From Tissierellia bacterium (GTDB lineage Bacteria; Bacillota; Clostridia; Tissierellales; Peptoniphilaceae), in NCBI GenBank assembly GCA_030529425.1, contig JAUMWX010000002.1, positions 124,001-188,000 on the forward strand: a stretch of DNA of 64,000 nt, written 5' to 3'. This document shows, piece by piece, positions 57,388 to 64,000 of this stretch. The stretch's first letter is position 1, and each line of letters begins with the position of its first letter. Made by a program: the position numbers and the translations under genes. Under the pieces are notes generated by a model, which searched no databases, was not told where the DNA came from, and was given only the letters and a program-made list of their open reading frames with translations.

Positions 57388-58026
57388 CTATAAAGTTCTA
57401 AAAATATCACCTATGAATTTTAAATACAGTTTCCAAGCTAACGAGAATTTAGTAGAATTCTCATCTTTGTAATAATCTTTGTACACATTTTTATAAAAAT
57501 GGTATTCCGATTTTACCTTTCGTATATAATTTCTCGTCTCCGCAAACGGAATTTTTGAATAATCCGAATCATTGCCCGTAAGTATTCCACTTTTTATCCA
57601 TTCATCCACATTGCCTATTCCACCATTATACGCAAGAATTGCATAGTCAACGCTATGATAATGATTTAGCAGATATTTGAAATAATATGTGCCATATTTT
57701 ATATTAGTTTCAGGATCAACTATTTTTTCCGAATCGTATTCCTCTCCAAATTTATCGGCAACCCACTTTGCCGTGTCCGGAACAAGTTGCATAAGTCCCA
57801 TCGCATCCGCATGAGATACTGCTTTAGGATCAAAACCGCTCTCCACCTTTATTATTGCGGCAACAAGTTCCTCATCCAGTTGATTTTCTTTTGAATATTT
57901 CTCAATCATTCCTATATATGGAATATGTCTTTCATTAACAGAATAATAAACAGTGGCAAATCCTAAAATTATCAGCATTAACACCAATAAAAAGAAAAAC
58001 CACAACAACCTTTTTAATACTTTCAT
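57388..58026 (-). CDS. Lytic transglycosylase, SLT family
   Basis: Cleaves the glycan strands of peptidoglycan. One N-terminal membrane helix (about 8-28) anchors it. The SLT domain has the catalytic glutamate in IIKVESGFDPKAVS, then AMGLMQLVPDTA and AILAYNGGIGNVDEW. It has 212 residues. Its start overlaps the coaE stop by four bases. Confidence 0.94.
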   Translation of the reverse strand: MKVLKRLLWFFFLLVLMLIILGFATVYYSVNERHIPYIGMIEKYSKENQLDEELVAAIIKVESGFDPKAVSHADAMGLMQLVPDTAKWVADKFGEEYDSEKIVDPETNIKYGTYYFKYLLNHYHSVDYAILAYNGGIGNVDEWIKSGILTGNDSDYSKIPFAETRNYIRKVKSEYHFYKNVYKDYYKDENSTKFSLAWKLYLKFIGDIFRTL

Positions 58027-58619
58027 AATCTCTCCAAATTAAAATCTATTTGACTTTCCAACCATTTTAAATCTTTTGAGTTATCAATTACGACATCGGC
58101 CATTTCTCTTTTAACATCCACACTAATCTGGCTGTTAATCCTATCCATTGCCTCTTTTTCGGAAAACCGGTTTCTTTTCATCAATCTGTTTTTTTGTAAT
58201 TCCGGACTTGTATATATCAACCACTTTTCATCGACATTTATTCCTAACTTGCCGTCTTTTAATAACTCAAACAATATTGGAAGTTCAATAAAAACCACCT
58301 TATCTTCACACATATTTATCATTTCCAATATTCTATTAAAAATATCTGCATGAGTCAATTCATTTAATTTTTGAAGCTCCTCTTTGTTCGAAAATACCCT
58401 TTTTCCCAATTTGCATCTGTCAATCTCTCCGTTTTCACCCACGATGCAATCTCCGTAGTAATCAACTAATCTTTGATAATTCTTTTCTCCCCTTTTCATC
58501 AATTGGTGGGCAACCCTGTCGGCGTCAATAACGGTAAACCCCTTTTTTCTGATAAGTTCGCTTGCGACCGATTTCCCTGTAGCTATAGAGCCCGTTATTC
58601 CAATTACTTTAGACTTCAT
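58023..58619 (-). CDS. coaE: Dephospho-CoA kinase
   Basis: Last step of coenzyme A synthesis: phosphorylates dephospho-CoA. The P-loop GITGSIATGKS is at about 7-17, and VIDADRVAHQL is typical. It has 198 residues. Its start lies inside the end of polA, so the two are coupled, as in many Firmicutes. Confidence 0.97.
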   Translation of the reverse strand: MKSKVIGITGSIATGKSVASELIRKKGFTVIDADRVAHQLMKRGEKNYQRLVDYYGDCIVGENGEIDRCKLGKRVFSNKEELQKLNELTHADIFNRILEMINMCEDKVVFIELPILFELLKDGKLGINVDEKWLIYTSPELQKNRLMKRNRFSEKEAMDRINSQISVDVKREMADVVIDNSKDLKWLESQIDFNLERL

Positions 58620-61257
58620 ACCACGAATCTCCTATATCCATATCCACGATCAGGCTAACCGGTAATTTAACCGCTGTTTCCATTTCTTCTTTCAAAAGCT
58701 TTTTAACCTGTTCCACCTCATCTTTATGCACTTCAATCACCAGTTCATCATGGATTTGAAGAATCAGTTTGGATTTCATTTTTTCCTTTTTCAGCCTGTC
58801 GTAAACCTTAACCATGGCAACCTTTATTATGTCGGCAGCCGAACCTTGAATCGGCGTATTCAACGCAATTCTTTCGCCGAAGCTTCTGATTGTAAAATTC
58901 TTACTGTTCAGCTCAGGTATATATCTTCTCCTGTGAAATATTGTTTCAACAAATCCCTGTGCCTTGGCATCAATGACAATATTATTCATATATTCATGAA
59001 TATTTGGATAAGACTCCAAATATTTATCAATATATTCCTTGGCAATTTTTCGCGGAATATCCAAATCTCTAGAAAGTCCGTAGTCACTTATTCCATAAAC
59101 TATTCCGAAATTTACCGCCTTAGCTTCAGATCTTTGCCTGTTCGTAACTTCATCAACTTCGACATGAAAAACTTCAGATGCCGTTTTTCTATGAATATCT
59201 ATACCTTTTTCAAATGCTTCCAACATATTTTTTTCCATGGAAAGTGCCGCCAAAACTCTAAGTTCAATCTGTGAATAATCCGCAGCCAATAAAAGATGAT
59301 CTTTAGAACTCACAAAGGCTTTTCTGATCAATCTTCCCTCTTCCGTTCTTATAGGTATATTTTGTAAATTAGGTTCAATTGAACTTATCCTACCTGTAGC
59401 CGTAACAGTTTGTCTGAATATAGATCTTATCCTGCCATCATCCCTTATATAGGGATATAGTCCGTCAATATAGGTGCTCTTCAGTTTTTTCAAGCCTCTA
59501 TACTCAAGAATAAATTCAACTATCTCATGAGATTTTTTTAATTTCTCCAAAACTTCAGCATCTGTTGAATATCCTGTCTTAGTCTTTTTTATGATGGGTA
59601 ATCCAAGTTTTTCAAAAAGTATCTCTCCCAATTGTTTAGGAGAATTTATATTAAATTCAATCTCCGCAAGTTCATATATTTTTTTTTCAAGCTCGTCTAC
59701 TTTAGTGCTTATAATTTTATCTTGGCGTTCCAACTCTTCAACCCTTACCAAGAATCCCGTACTTTCCATATCAGCCAAAACTCTGATTAGCGGAATTTCA
59801 ATAAAATTATATAAATCATGCATTTCAATCTCTTCAATCTTTTCAAGCAGTATTACAAATGTGTCTTCAATTGTTTTAAGCTGTCCTGAAAGAATTTCGT
59901 TAACCTGATCTGAAATATCTTGATAATTTTTTCTGTTTTTCCCTTTTCCAAGATATTCTTCTTCACTCTTTATTTCCTTTTCAAGATATATTCTTGACAA
60001 TTCTTCAATTGTGTAATTTCCTCTGGAAGGATCCAAAAGATACTGCGCCAACATCAAATCTTCATAGTTTTCTTCAATTCTGATGTTGAATTTTTCCAAC
60101 AGGTACATTGACTTCTTTACATCAAAGCCAATTTTTTTAATATTCGGATTTTCAAACAACTCTTTAATTTTAGAAGTTTTTTCTGAATCCGTCCTTAGGT
60201 TAATTAAAAATATTGAGTTTGATTTTCCTTTTAGTCCGAGAAACTCCCCCTGATTTTCGATATAGTTTTCTCCATCAATCAATATATTCCAATAAAAAAT
60301 TCCGTCCTCTATTATTTCCTTTACCACATTTTCAATTTCGTCGTCATCAATGGCAATATTCATATCAACCTGTTCAAAATGTATTCGTTCGTCATCGTTT
60401 GAATATTCCCTCATAAATGTATTAAATTCAAGACGCCTAAATTTTTCATACAACTCGGGTTTGTTAGGCTCAACTCTCCTAAAATCTTTTAATTCATATT
60501 CCAACGGCACGGAAGTATATATTTTCCCCAACTTTCTGCTCAAATATGCCTGAACTTCATTTTCTTCAAGATTTTGCCTTAATTTTTTACCTGCAATATT
60601 TTCTAAGTTTTCATAAATTCCCTCGATATTTTTATATTCCTTAATCAACTTAATCGCAGTTTTTTCTCCGATTCCGGGAACGCCGGGAATGTTGTCCGAT
60701 TTGTCTCCCATCAGTCCCTTGATTTCAATCAAATCTTCAGGAGACACTTCATATTTCTCCAGAATTTTTTCAATATCAAATATTTCAAGCTCACTTATGC
60801 CTTTTTTTGTGTACAAAACCTTTGAATTTTCATCAACCAATTGAAAATAATCTCGGTCTCCCGTCAACATATAGGATTCAATACCTTGGTTATTTGCAAT
60901 CCTGGATATCGTACCCAAAATATCGTCAGCTTCATACTCATTCATATCAATGTGTTTTACATTCATCGAATCCAAAACATCTTTTAATATTCCAAACTGG
61001 TGTGATAATTCGGGAGGAGTCTTTTCACGGTTTGCTTTATATTCCTCGTAGTCTTTATTTCTAAAGGTCGGTCCGCTCTTATCAAAAGCCACACAAATAT
61101 AGTCCGGATTAATTATTTCCAAAGCTTTTCTATACATATTTAGAAATCCATAAACTCCATTTGTGCTTATTCCATCCTTTGTGGTTAAATTCCTGATAGC
61201 AAAAAACGCTCTAAATATCAAGCTTGAGCCGTCTATAAGTAAAATTTTTTCTTTCAT
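58609..61257 (-). CDS. polA: DNA polymerase I
   Basis: Removes RNA primers and fills gaps. Residues about 1-290 form the 5'-3' exonuclease (LLIDGSSLIFRAFFAI, YEADDILGT). The middle domain lacks the acidic DxE motif of a proofreading exonuclease, so it is probably inactive there. The polymerase motifs are complete: DYSQIELRVLAA (A), RSEAKAVNFGIVYGIS (B) and QIHDELVIEV (C). The start at 61257 was chosen because GGAGG lies four bases upstream; the longer frame from 61317 has no site. The product has 882 residues. Confidence 0.97.
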   Translation of the reverse strand: MKEKILLIDGSSLIFRAFFAIRNLTTKDGISTNGVYGFLNMYRKALEIINPDYICVAFDKSGPTFRNKDYEEYKANREKTPPELSHQFGILKDVLDSMNVKHIDMNEYEADDILGTISRIANNQGIESYMLTGDRDYFQLVDENSKVLYTKKGISELEIFDIEKILEKYEVSPEDLIEIKGLMGDKSDNIPGVPGIGEKTAIKLIKEYKNIEGIYENLENIAGKKLRQNLEENEVQAYLSRKLGKIYTSVPLEYELKDFRRVEPNKPELYEKFRRLEFNTFMREYSNDDERIHFEQVDMNIAIDDDEIENVVKEIIEDGIFYWNILIDGENYIENQGEFLGLKGKSNSIFLINLRTDSEKTSKIKELFENPNIKKIGFDVKKSMYLLEKFNIRIEENYEDLMLAQYLLDPSRGNYTIEELSRIYLEKEIKSEEEYLGKGKNRKNYQDISDQVNEILSGQLKTIEDTFVILLEKIEEIEMHDLYNFIEIPLIRVLADMESTGFLVRVEELERQDKIISTKVDELEKKIYELAEIEFNINSPKQLGEILFEKLGLPIIKKTKTGYSTDAEVLEKLKKSHEIVEFILEYRGLKKLKSTYIDGLYPYIRDDGRIRSIFRQTVTATGRISSIEPNLQNIPIRTEEGRLIRKAFVSSKDHLLLAADYSQIELRVLAALSMEKNMLEAFEKGIDIHRKTASEVFHVEVDEVTNRQRSEAKAVNFGIVYGISDYGLSRDLDIPRKIAKEYIDKYLESYPNIHEYMNNIVIDAKAQGFVETIFHRRRYIPELNSKNFTIRSFGERIALNTPIQGSAADIIKVAMVKVYDRLKKEKMKSKLILQIHDELVIEVHKDEVEQVKKLLKEEMETAVKLPVSLIVDMDIGDSWYEV

Positions 61258-61323
61258 ACTTCCTCCATATTTTCCATTACAATAAGTATAACACATTATA
61301 TGCTTAATTTTTTTCAAATATTG

Positions 61324-61352
61324 TTGCTATTTATAAAAAAATATGTTATTAT
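61324..61352 (+). promoter_or_regulatory. tRNA-Leu(CAA) promoter
   Basis: TTGCTA (61324-61329) and TATTAT (61347-61352) are 17 bases apart, with a TG extension before the -10. Confidence 0.65.
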
Positions 61353-61366
61353 GAATGAGTTAGTAA

Positions 61367-61452
61367 GCGGGTGTGTCGGAATGGCAGACGAGGCAGACTC
61401 AAAATCTGTTGTGAGCAATCACGTGTGGGTTCAAGTCCCACCACCCGCACCA
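61367..61452 (+). tRNA. tRNA-Leu (CAA)
   Basis: A class II tRNA with the acceptor stem GCGGGTG/CACCCGC, anticodon CAA in the loop CTCAAAA, a long variable arm, TTCAAGT T-loop and encoded CCA. A prophage end lies directly downstream, so its 3' part is the probable attachment site. Confidence 0.96.
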
Positions 61453-61463
61453 AAGAATTTGTG

Positions 61464-61500
61464 AAATAGCCTGTAATCAATGATTACAGGCTATTTTCTT
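61464..61500 (+). terminator. tRNA-Leu(CAA) terminator
   Basis: The arms AAATAGCCTGTAATCA (61464-61479) and TGATTACAGGCTATTT (61481-61496) are perfect 16-bp complements, followed by CTTTTT. Confidence 0.88.
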
Positions 61501-61518
61501 TTTAAATTTTTCAAAAAA

Positions 61519-61540
61519 GTTGTCCTTTAGTTGTCCTTTG
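61519..61540. repeat. Tandem direct repeats beside the attachment site
   Basis: GTTGTCCTTT occurs twice, at 61519-61528 and 61530-61539, one helical turn apart. Close direct repeats next to a tRNA attachment site are typical of arm-type sites for a phage integrase. The role is inferred. Confidence 0.6.
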
Positions 61541-61591
61541 ACATTTAATATAAAAGAAGTGGAAAACACCACCTCTAAGTTTTGTTTATAT

Positions 61592-62662
61592 TTATAATAA
61601 CTGGTTTACTTTTTCTTGTACTTTATAGTAATCATATCCTTCATCAGCCAATTTCTTTTTTCGTTCATAGCCATTGCCATAGTCGCCATTAATTACACGC
61701 TTAGCTATCTCAATATATTCTTCTTCATTTAAAATCCCGTTTACGGTTGTTTGGATTTTAATAGCGTTATAACCTGCTTCATTTAATCTTCTCACTCTTT
61801 CGTCACCATTTCCCCATTGACCGGCTATAACTTCCAACGCTACCTCTTTTGTAGATTTTTTGTTCAATAACGAATTGACAATATCTTGAACCTTATCGTA
61901 ATTATATCCAGCTTCATTTAATCTTCTCACTCTTTCATCACCATTTCCCCATTGGCCGGCTATAACTTCCCTTGCTATAACATTGTTATTTTTAAACTCT
62001 TTTTGTTTTGGATTTGATTTACTAAATCCGTTCAAGCCTGCTTGTCTTATTATTTTAGGGTAATTTTTTTTAATGTTGTTCATATCAGTTGTGTCAATTC
62101 CAGTTCCGTATTTATCTCCCTCTTCTGAATATTGATGAATACCTGATTTGTTCACAAAATCAAACTCCGGTTCTTCTCTCCAATCAGCGTACCACAGATC
62201 ATATTCTTCCAATTCTATTTGATTGAACTTGTTTAAAATGTAATCTAAATTAGCATAATTGCCTGCGTACCATCCATAACTTTCAAGTCTATTACAGAAT
62301 GCTTTAACCATTTCTGTTCTAAGATTTTCGGTTATTTCGACTCCTATTTCCCTAGCATATCTTTCACTATCATATTCGTAATCTGCGAAAATAGGTAAAT
62401 CTAACTTTCCTTTAAATTCTTGTAAATATACATTAAAATAATCAGCTTCTTGTATTGCTTCTTCAACGCTTGTACAATACATAAACCAATATGCTCCTAC
62501 ATGTAATCCGTGTTCTAAAGCCCCTTTAACTGATTTTACAAAATACTTATCTCTAGAGTTAGAGCCATACCCTGCTCTAACAATTATTCCCTTTACTCCA
62601 TCTTTTTTTATCTTGTCAAAATACAAGTCTTCATTCCATGCTGATGTGTCAATTGCTTTCAT
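61592..62662 (-). CDS. Phage endolysin: GH25 lysozyme with three CW_7 repeats
   Basis: Muramidase that breaks the host wall at lysis. The GH25 domain (about 1-205) has the first Asp near KAIDTSAW and the Asp-x-Glu pair in FADYEYDS (about 94-96). Three CW_7 (Cpl-7-like) wall-binding repeats follow at about 228-266, 273-312 and 317-356. The first two share EVIAGQWGNGDERVRRLNEA exactly. The start at 62662 has AAGGAG at a good distance; the ATG three bases earlier is also possible. No signal peptide, so it needs the holin. Confidence 0.94.
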   Translation of the reverse strand: MKAIDTSAWNEDLYFDKIKKDGVKGIIVRAGYGSNSRDKYFVKSVKGALEHGLHVGAYWFMYCTSVEEAIQEADYFNVYLQEFKGKLDLPIFADYEYDSERYAREIGVEITENLRTEMVKAFCNRLESYGWYAGNYANLDYILNKFNQIELEEYDLWYADWREEPEFDFVNKSGIHQYSEEGDKYGTGIDTTDMNNIKKNYPKIIRQAGLNGFSKSNPKQKEFKNNNVIAREVIAGQWGNGDERVRRLNEAGYNYDKVQDIVNSLLNKKSTKEVALEVIAGQWGNGDERVRRLNEAGYNAIKIQTTVNGILNEEEYIEIAKRVINGDYGNGYERKKKLADEGYDYYKVQEKVNQLL

Positions 62663-62689
62663 CATTTACTCCTTAATATCATTTTAATA

Positions 62690-62732
62690 GCATAAATAAA
62701 AAGAGAAGACCATAACTAGGTCTTCTCTTTTT
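62690..62732 (-). terminator. Terminator between holin and endolysin
   Basis: AAAAAGAGAAGACC (62698-62711) and GGTCTTCTCTTTTT (62719-62732) form a 14-bp stem with a seven-base loop. It may lower or time endolysin expression. Confidence 0.8.
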
Positions 62733-62735
62733 GTC

Positions 62736-62936
62736 TTATTTGTTTTTTTTATAATTTGTGTCAGAAATTTTTGTTATCGTCCCTAAAAAAGTTGCTACTA
62801 ACGCTATTGTTCCTACAATTATTTTTGTATCAAAACCATATAATTCCCCTAGTCCACTTAGTAGTGTCACAAAGGCCGGTACTACTAGCATTAAAAACCA
62901 TTTAAGTACATCGTATGTTTGATTTGATAATTTCAT
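62736..62936 (-). CDS. Phage holin (Dp-1-like)
   Basis: A 66-residue protein with two membrane helices (about 12-30 and 37-57), a short turn, and a charged tail. The start MKLSNQTYDVLKWFLMLVVP and the segment VGTIALVATFLGTI resemble holins of the pneumococcal phage Dp-1 type. It should form the pore that lets the endolysin reach the wall. Confidence 0.85.
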   Translation of the reverse strand: MKLSNQTYDVLKWFLMLVVPAFVTLLSGLGELYGFDTKIIVGTIALVATFLGTITKISDTNYKKNK

Positions 62937-62959
62937 TTTTTTCTCCTTTCAGATAATTT

Positions 62960-62990
62960 TTAAATTCAAAAAAGAGACTGTTAGTCTCTT
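62960..62990 (-). terminator. Hairpin after the holin-associated gene
   Basis: AAGAGACT (62972-62979) and AGTCTCTT (62983-62990) form an 8-bp stem with a three-base loop. A T-rich run follows on the minus strand. It covers the stop codon of the upstream gene. Confidence 0.7.
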
Positions 62991-63346
62991 ATCTCAAACC
63001 TCTTCATAATATCTTCGTACACCATATGAGTGCGTGAATTGCCTCCAAGCATCTCATATGCCTTATATAAATCTTGAAAATCATAACTCTCATCAGAAGT
63101 CATATAACCCTTATCTTTGATTATTGTTGCGAGTCTATTCACTCTGAATCTAAGTAGTGCGAGCAGTCCCTCTTTCATCATTTGCTGCTCTTGTGATTCT
63201 TTGTGCATAGCTTCTTTCTTGATTGCAAGTGATTGTTTATAGTATTTTAGACCTTGTCTTCCCAACGTAGCTATCAATGTAAAAATGCTGACAACAATAG
63301 TCTGTATAAAATAAGTCGTAAATGCCTGTTTAAATAGTTCTAACAT
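62981..63346 (-). CDS. Phage membrane protein next to holin
   Basis: A 121-residue protein with one N-terminal helix (about 10-30) and a cytoplasmic helical part containing LLALLRFRVNRLATIIKDKG and AYEMLGGNSRTH. Proteins with this build sit beside the holin in many streptococcal and clostridial phages. It may help or hold back the holin. Exact role unknown. Confidence 0.75.
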   Translation of the reverse strand: MLELFKQAFTTYFIQTIVVSIFTLIATLGRQGLKYYKQSLAIKKEAMHKESQEQQMMKEGLLALLRFRVNRLATIIKDKGYMTSDESYDFQDLYKAYEMLGGNSRTHMVYEDIMKRFEIRD

Positions 63347-63349
63347 TTA

Positions 63350-63580
63350 TCATTTTCCTCCACCTCCGGTTATTACTTTCTCGGCTATTATTAACTCTTC
63401 GAGCTCTCTTGCTTCTTCAGTGTTTTCCCAAATGCTTTGTGCTCTATCTTGTTTGTATCCATCAATTTCTTCTTCTTTTTGTCTAATTTGCACAGACAAA
63501 TTTTGATATCTGTAATCCATTATTTGTCTTTTATTTCTTAAAACCCCTATTCTTTTTTGTATTTCTTGTAAAGTTTTCAT
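63350..63580 (-). CDS. Small coiled-coil phage protein
   Basis: A 76-residue charged, helical protein starting MKTLQEIQKRIGVLR, probably a coiled coil. The start at 63580 overlaps the stop of the tail gene (ATGA), with a GGGGGT site upstream. A longer frame from 63598 would overlap more. Similar small proteins lie between tail and holin genes of many phages. Function unknown. Confidence 0.65.
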   Translation of the reverse strand: MKTLQEIQKRIGVLRNKRQIMDYRYQNLSVQIRQKEEEIDGYKQDRAQSIWENTEEARELEELIIAEKVITGGGGK

Positions 63581-64000
63581 TTCCAATACCCCCAACATTC
63601 AATATATGCAGTAATTGCACCATTAACATTACTATTAGGTCGCCAAAATAGTAGTTCTATTAAATTATTTGGTTTGATAGCTGGCATTAAACCAAGCCCC
63701 CAACCTTGAACTGAATAGCTAACGGCTATATTAGAGTTTACAAAAGGTACAGCAGGTCGAAAATTGATCGTAAAGTAAGATAGCCCGCTCCATGTGCTGA
63801 AATTAGGTGTTACTGTTAGCGTTTTTCGCACTCGCATACTTCCGTCGGAATATTTTGTAGCTTCTCCTCCGGCTTCTCCTCTATTTCCAATTTTTTCTAT
63901 TTCATAAATAACCGGCTTCCCGTTGTAGTATATAGGTAGCCCACAGTCAATACTCTCTGTCGACATTTCCACAACTTTACCAAGAGCCATTCTTTTCGTT
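63577..64000 (-). CDS. Phage tail-fibre-like protein, C-terminal part (partial)
   Basis: The frame is open to the window edge and reads through an internal ATG at 63990, so this is probably the C-terminal 140 residues of a longer protein. The sequence is rich in aromatic and small residues with alternating strands (LSYFTINFRPAVPF, AVSYSVQGWGLGL, AITAYIECWGYWK at the end), as in receptor-binding tail proteins. The position before the holin genes fits. Confidence 0.65.
   Translation of the reverse strand, partial: TKRMALGKVVEMSTESIDCGLPIYYNGKPVIYEIEKIGNRGEAGGEATKYSDGSMRVRKTLTVTPNFSTWSGLSYFTINFRPAVPFVNSNIAVSYSVQGWGLGLMPAIKPNNLIELLFWRPNSNVNGAITAYIECWGYWK

Larger units (their letters stand above)
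61453..64000. mobile_element. Prophage, lysis/tail end (continues beyond window)
   Basis: From tRNA-Leu(CAA) to the window end all genes are phage-like and on the minus strand: tail protein, small coiled-coil protein, holin-associated membrane protein, holin and endolysin. The lysis genes are nearest the tRNA. The integrase should be at the other end, outside the window. The exact att core cannot be fixed without the other junction. Confidence 0.85.

Noticed and set aside
58726-61064. Several plus-strand frames of 60 to 180 codons
   Set aside because: All are antisense to polA and have no start signals.

Overview
The window is an AT-rich chromosomal segment of a low-GC anaerobic Firmicute. 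It carries a clostridial-type Rnf complex, a crotonyl/butyryl-CoA gene set, T-box and FMN leader RNAs, strong AGGAGG-like ribosome binding sites and a Bacillus-type GAAC-N4-GTTC SOS box. Gene content and base composition suggest the Tissierellia/Peptoniphilaceae or nearby Clostridia. This is an inference from gene content; no rRNA gene is present to confirm it.

Layout. 1-756 is the start of rpoB, cut by the window edge. 1218-6238 (+) holds a penicillin-acylase-family hydrolase and a MoxR ATPase/VWA pair. 6259-11209 (-) is a two-gene operon: a three-segment membrane protein with two TrkA-N-like domains and a C-terminal RyR domain, followed by a TIR-TM-WD40 protein. This is the best candidate in the window for an undescribed signalling or defence system. 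11356-19275 (-) holds an SOS-boxed uvrB-uvrA operon with a histidine-triad lipoprotein, then ctpA, tdk and a methyltransferase. 19534-22533 (+) is a very AT-rich three-gene ABC transporter. 22868-37339 (-) is the S10-spc-alpha ribosomal cluster, 30 genes from rpsJ to rplQ, with secY, adk, a KOW protein, infA and rpoA but without map. 37785-40639 (+) has a Na/Pi cotransporter, a lipoprotein and tRNA-His/tRNA-Leu. 40770-43250 (-) has ribU behind an FMN riboswitch and brnQ behind a T-box leader. 43316-47929 (-) is the operon bcd::etfA-crt-thl-hbd, with an unusual acyl-CoA dehydrogenase/EtfA fusion. 48205-49614 (+) is a leucyl aminopeptidase. 49784-51313 (-) is a DUF3783-like protein and a membrane-anchored C39-like protease. 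51432-57219 (-) is rnfCDGEAB, in which RnfG carries three tandem FMN-binding domains. 57388-61257 (-) is polA-coaE-lytic transglycosylase. 61367-61452 is tRNA-Leu(CAA), which looks like the attachment site of a prophage whose lysis and tail end fills 61592-64000 and runs off the window.

How the parts fit. The butyryl-CoA operon makes butyryl-CoA from acetyl-CoA. If its Bcd-EtfA fusion bifurcates electrons, the reduced ferredoxin could be re-oxidised by the nearby Rnf complex to build an ion gradient. Amino-acid and peptide genes (brnQ under an isoleucine-type T-box, pepA) fit an amino-acid-fermenting life. DNA repair is under LexA/DinR-type control. The TIR/RyR pair fits a model in which a TIR enzyme makes a nucleotide signal from NAD+ and a RyR-bearing, channel-like membrane protein answers it.
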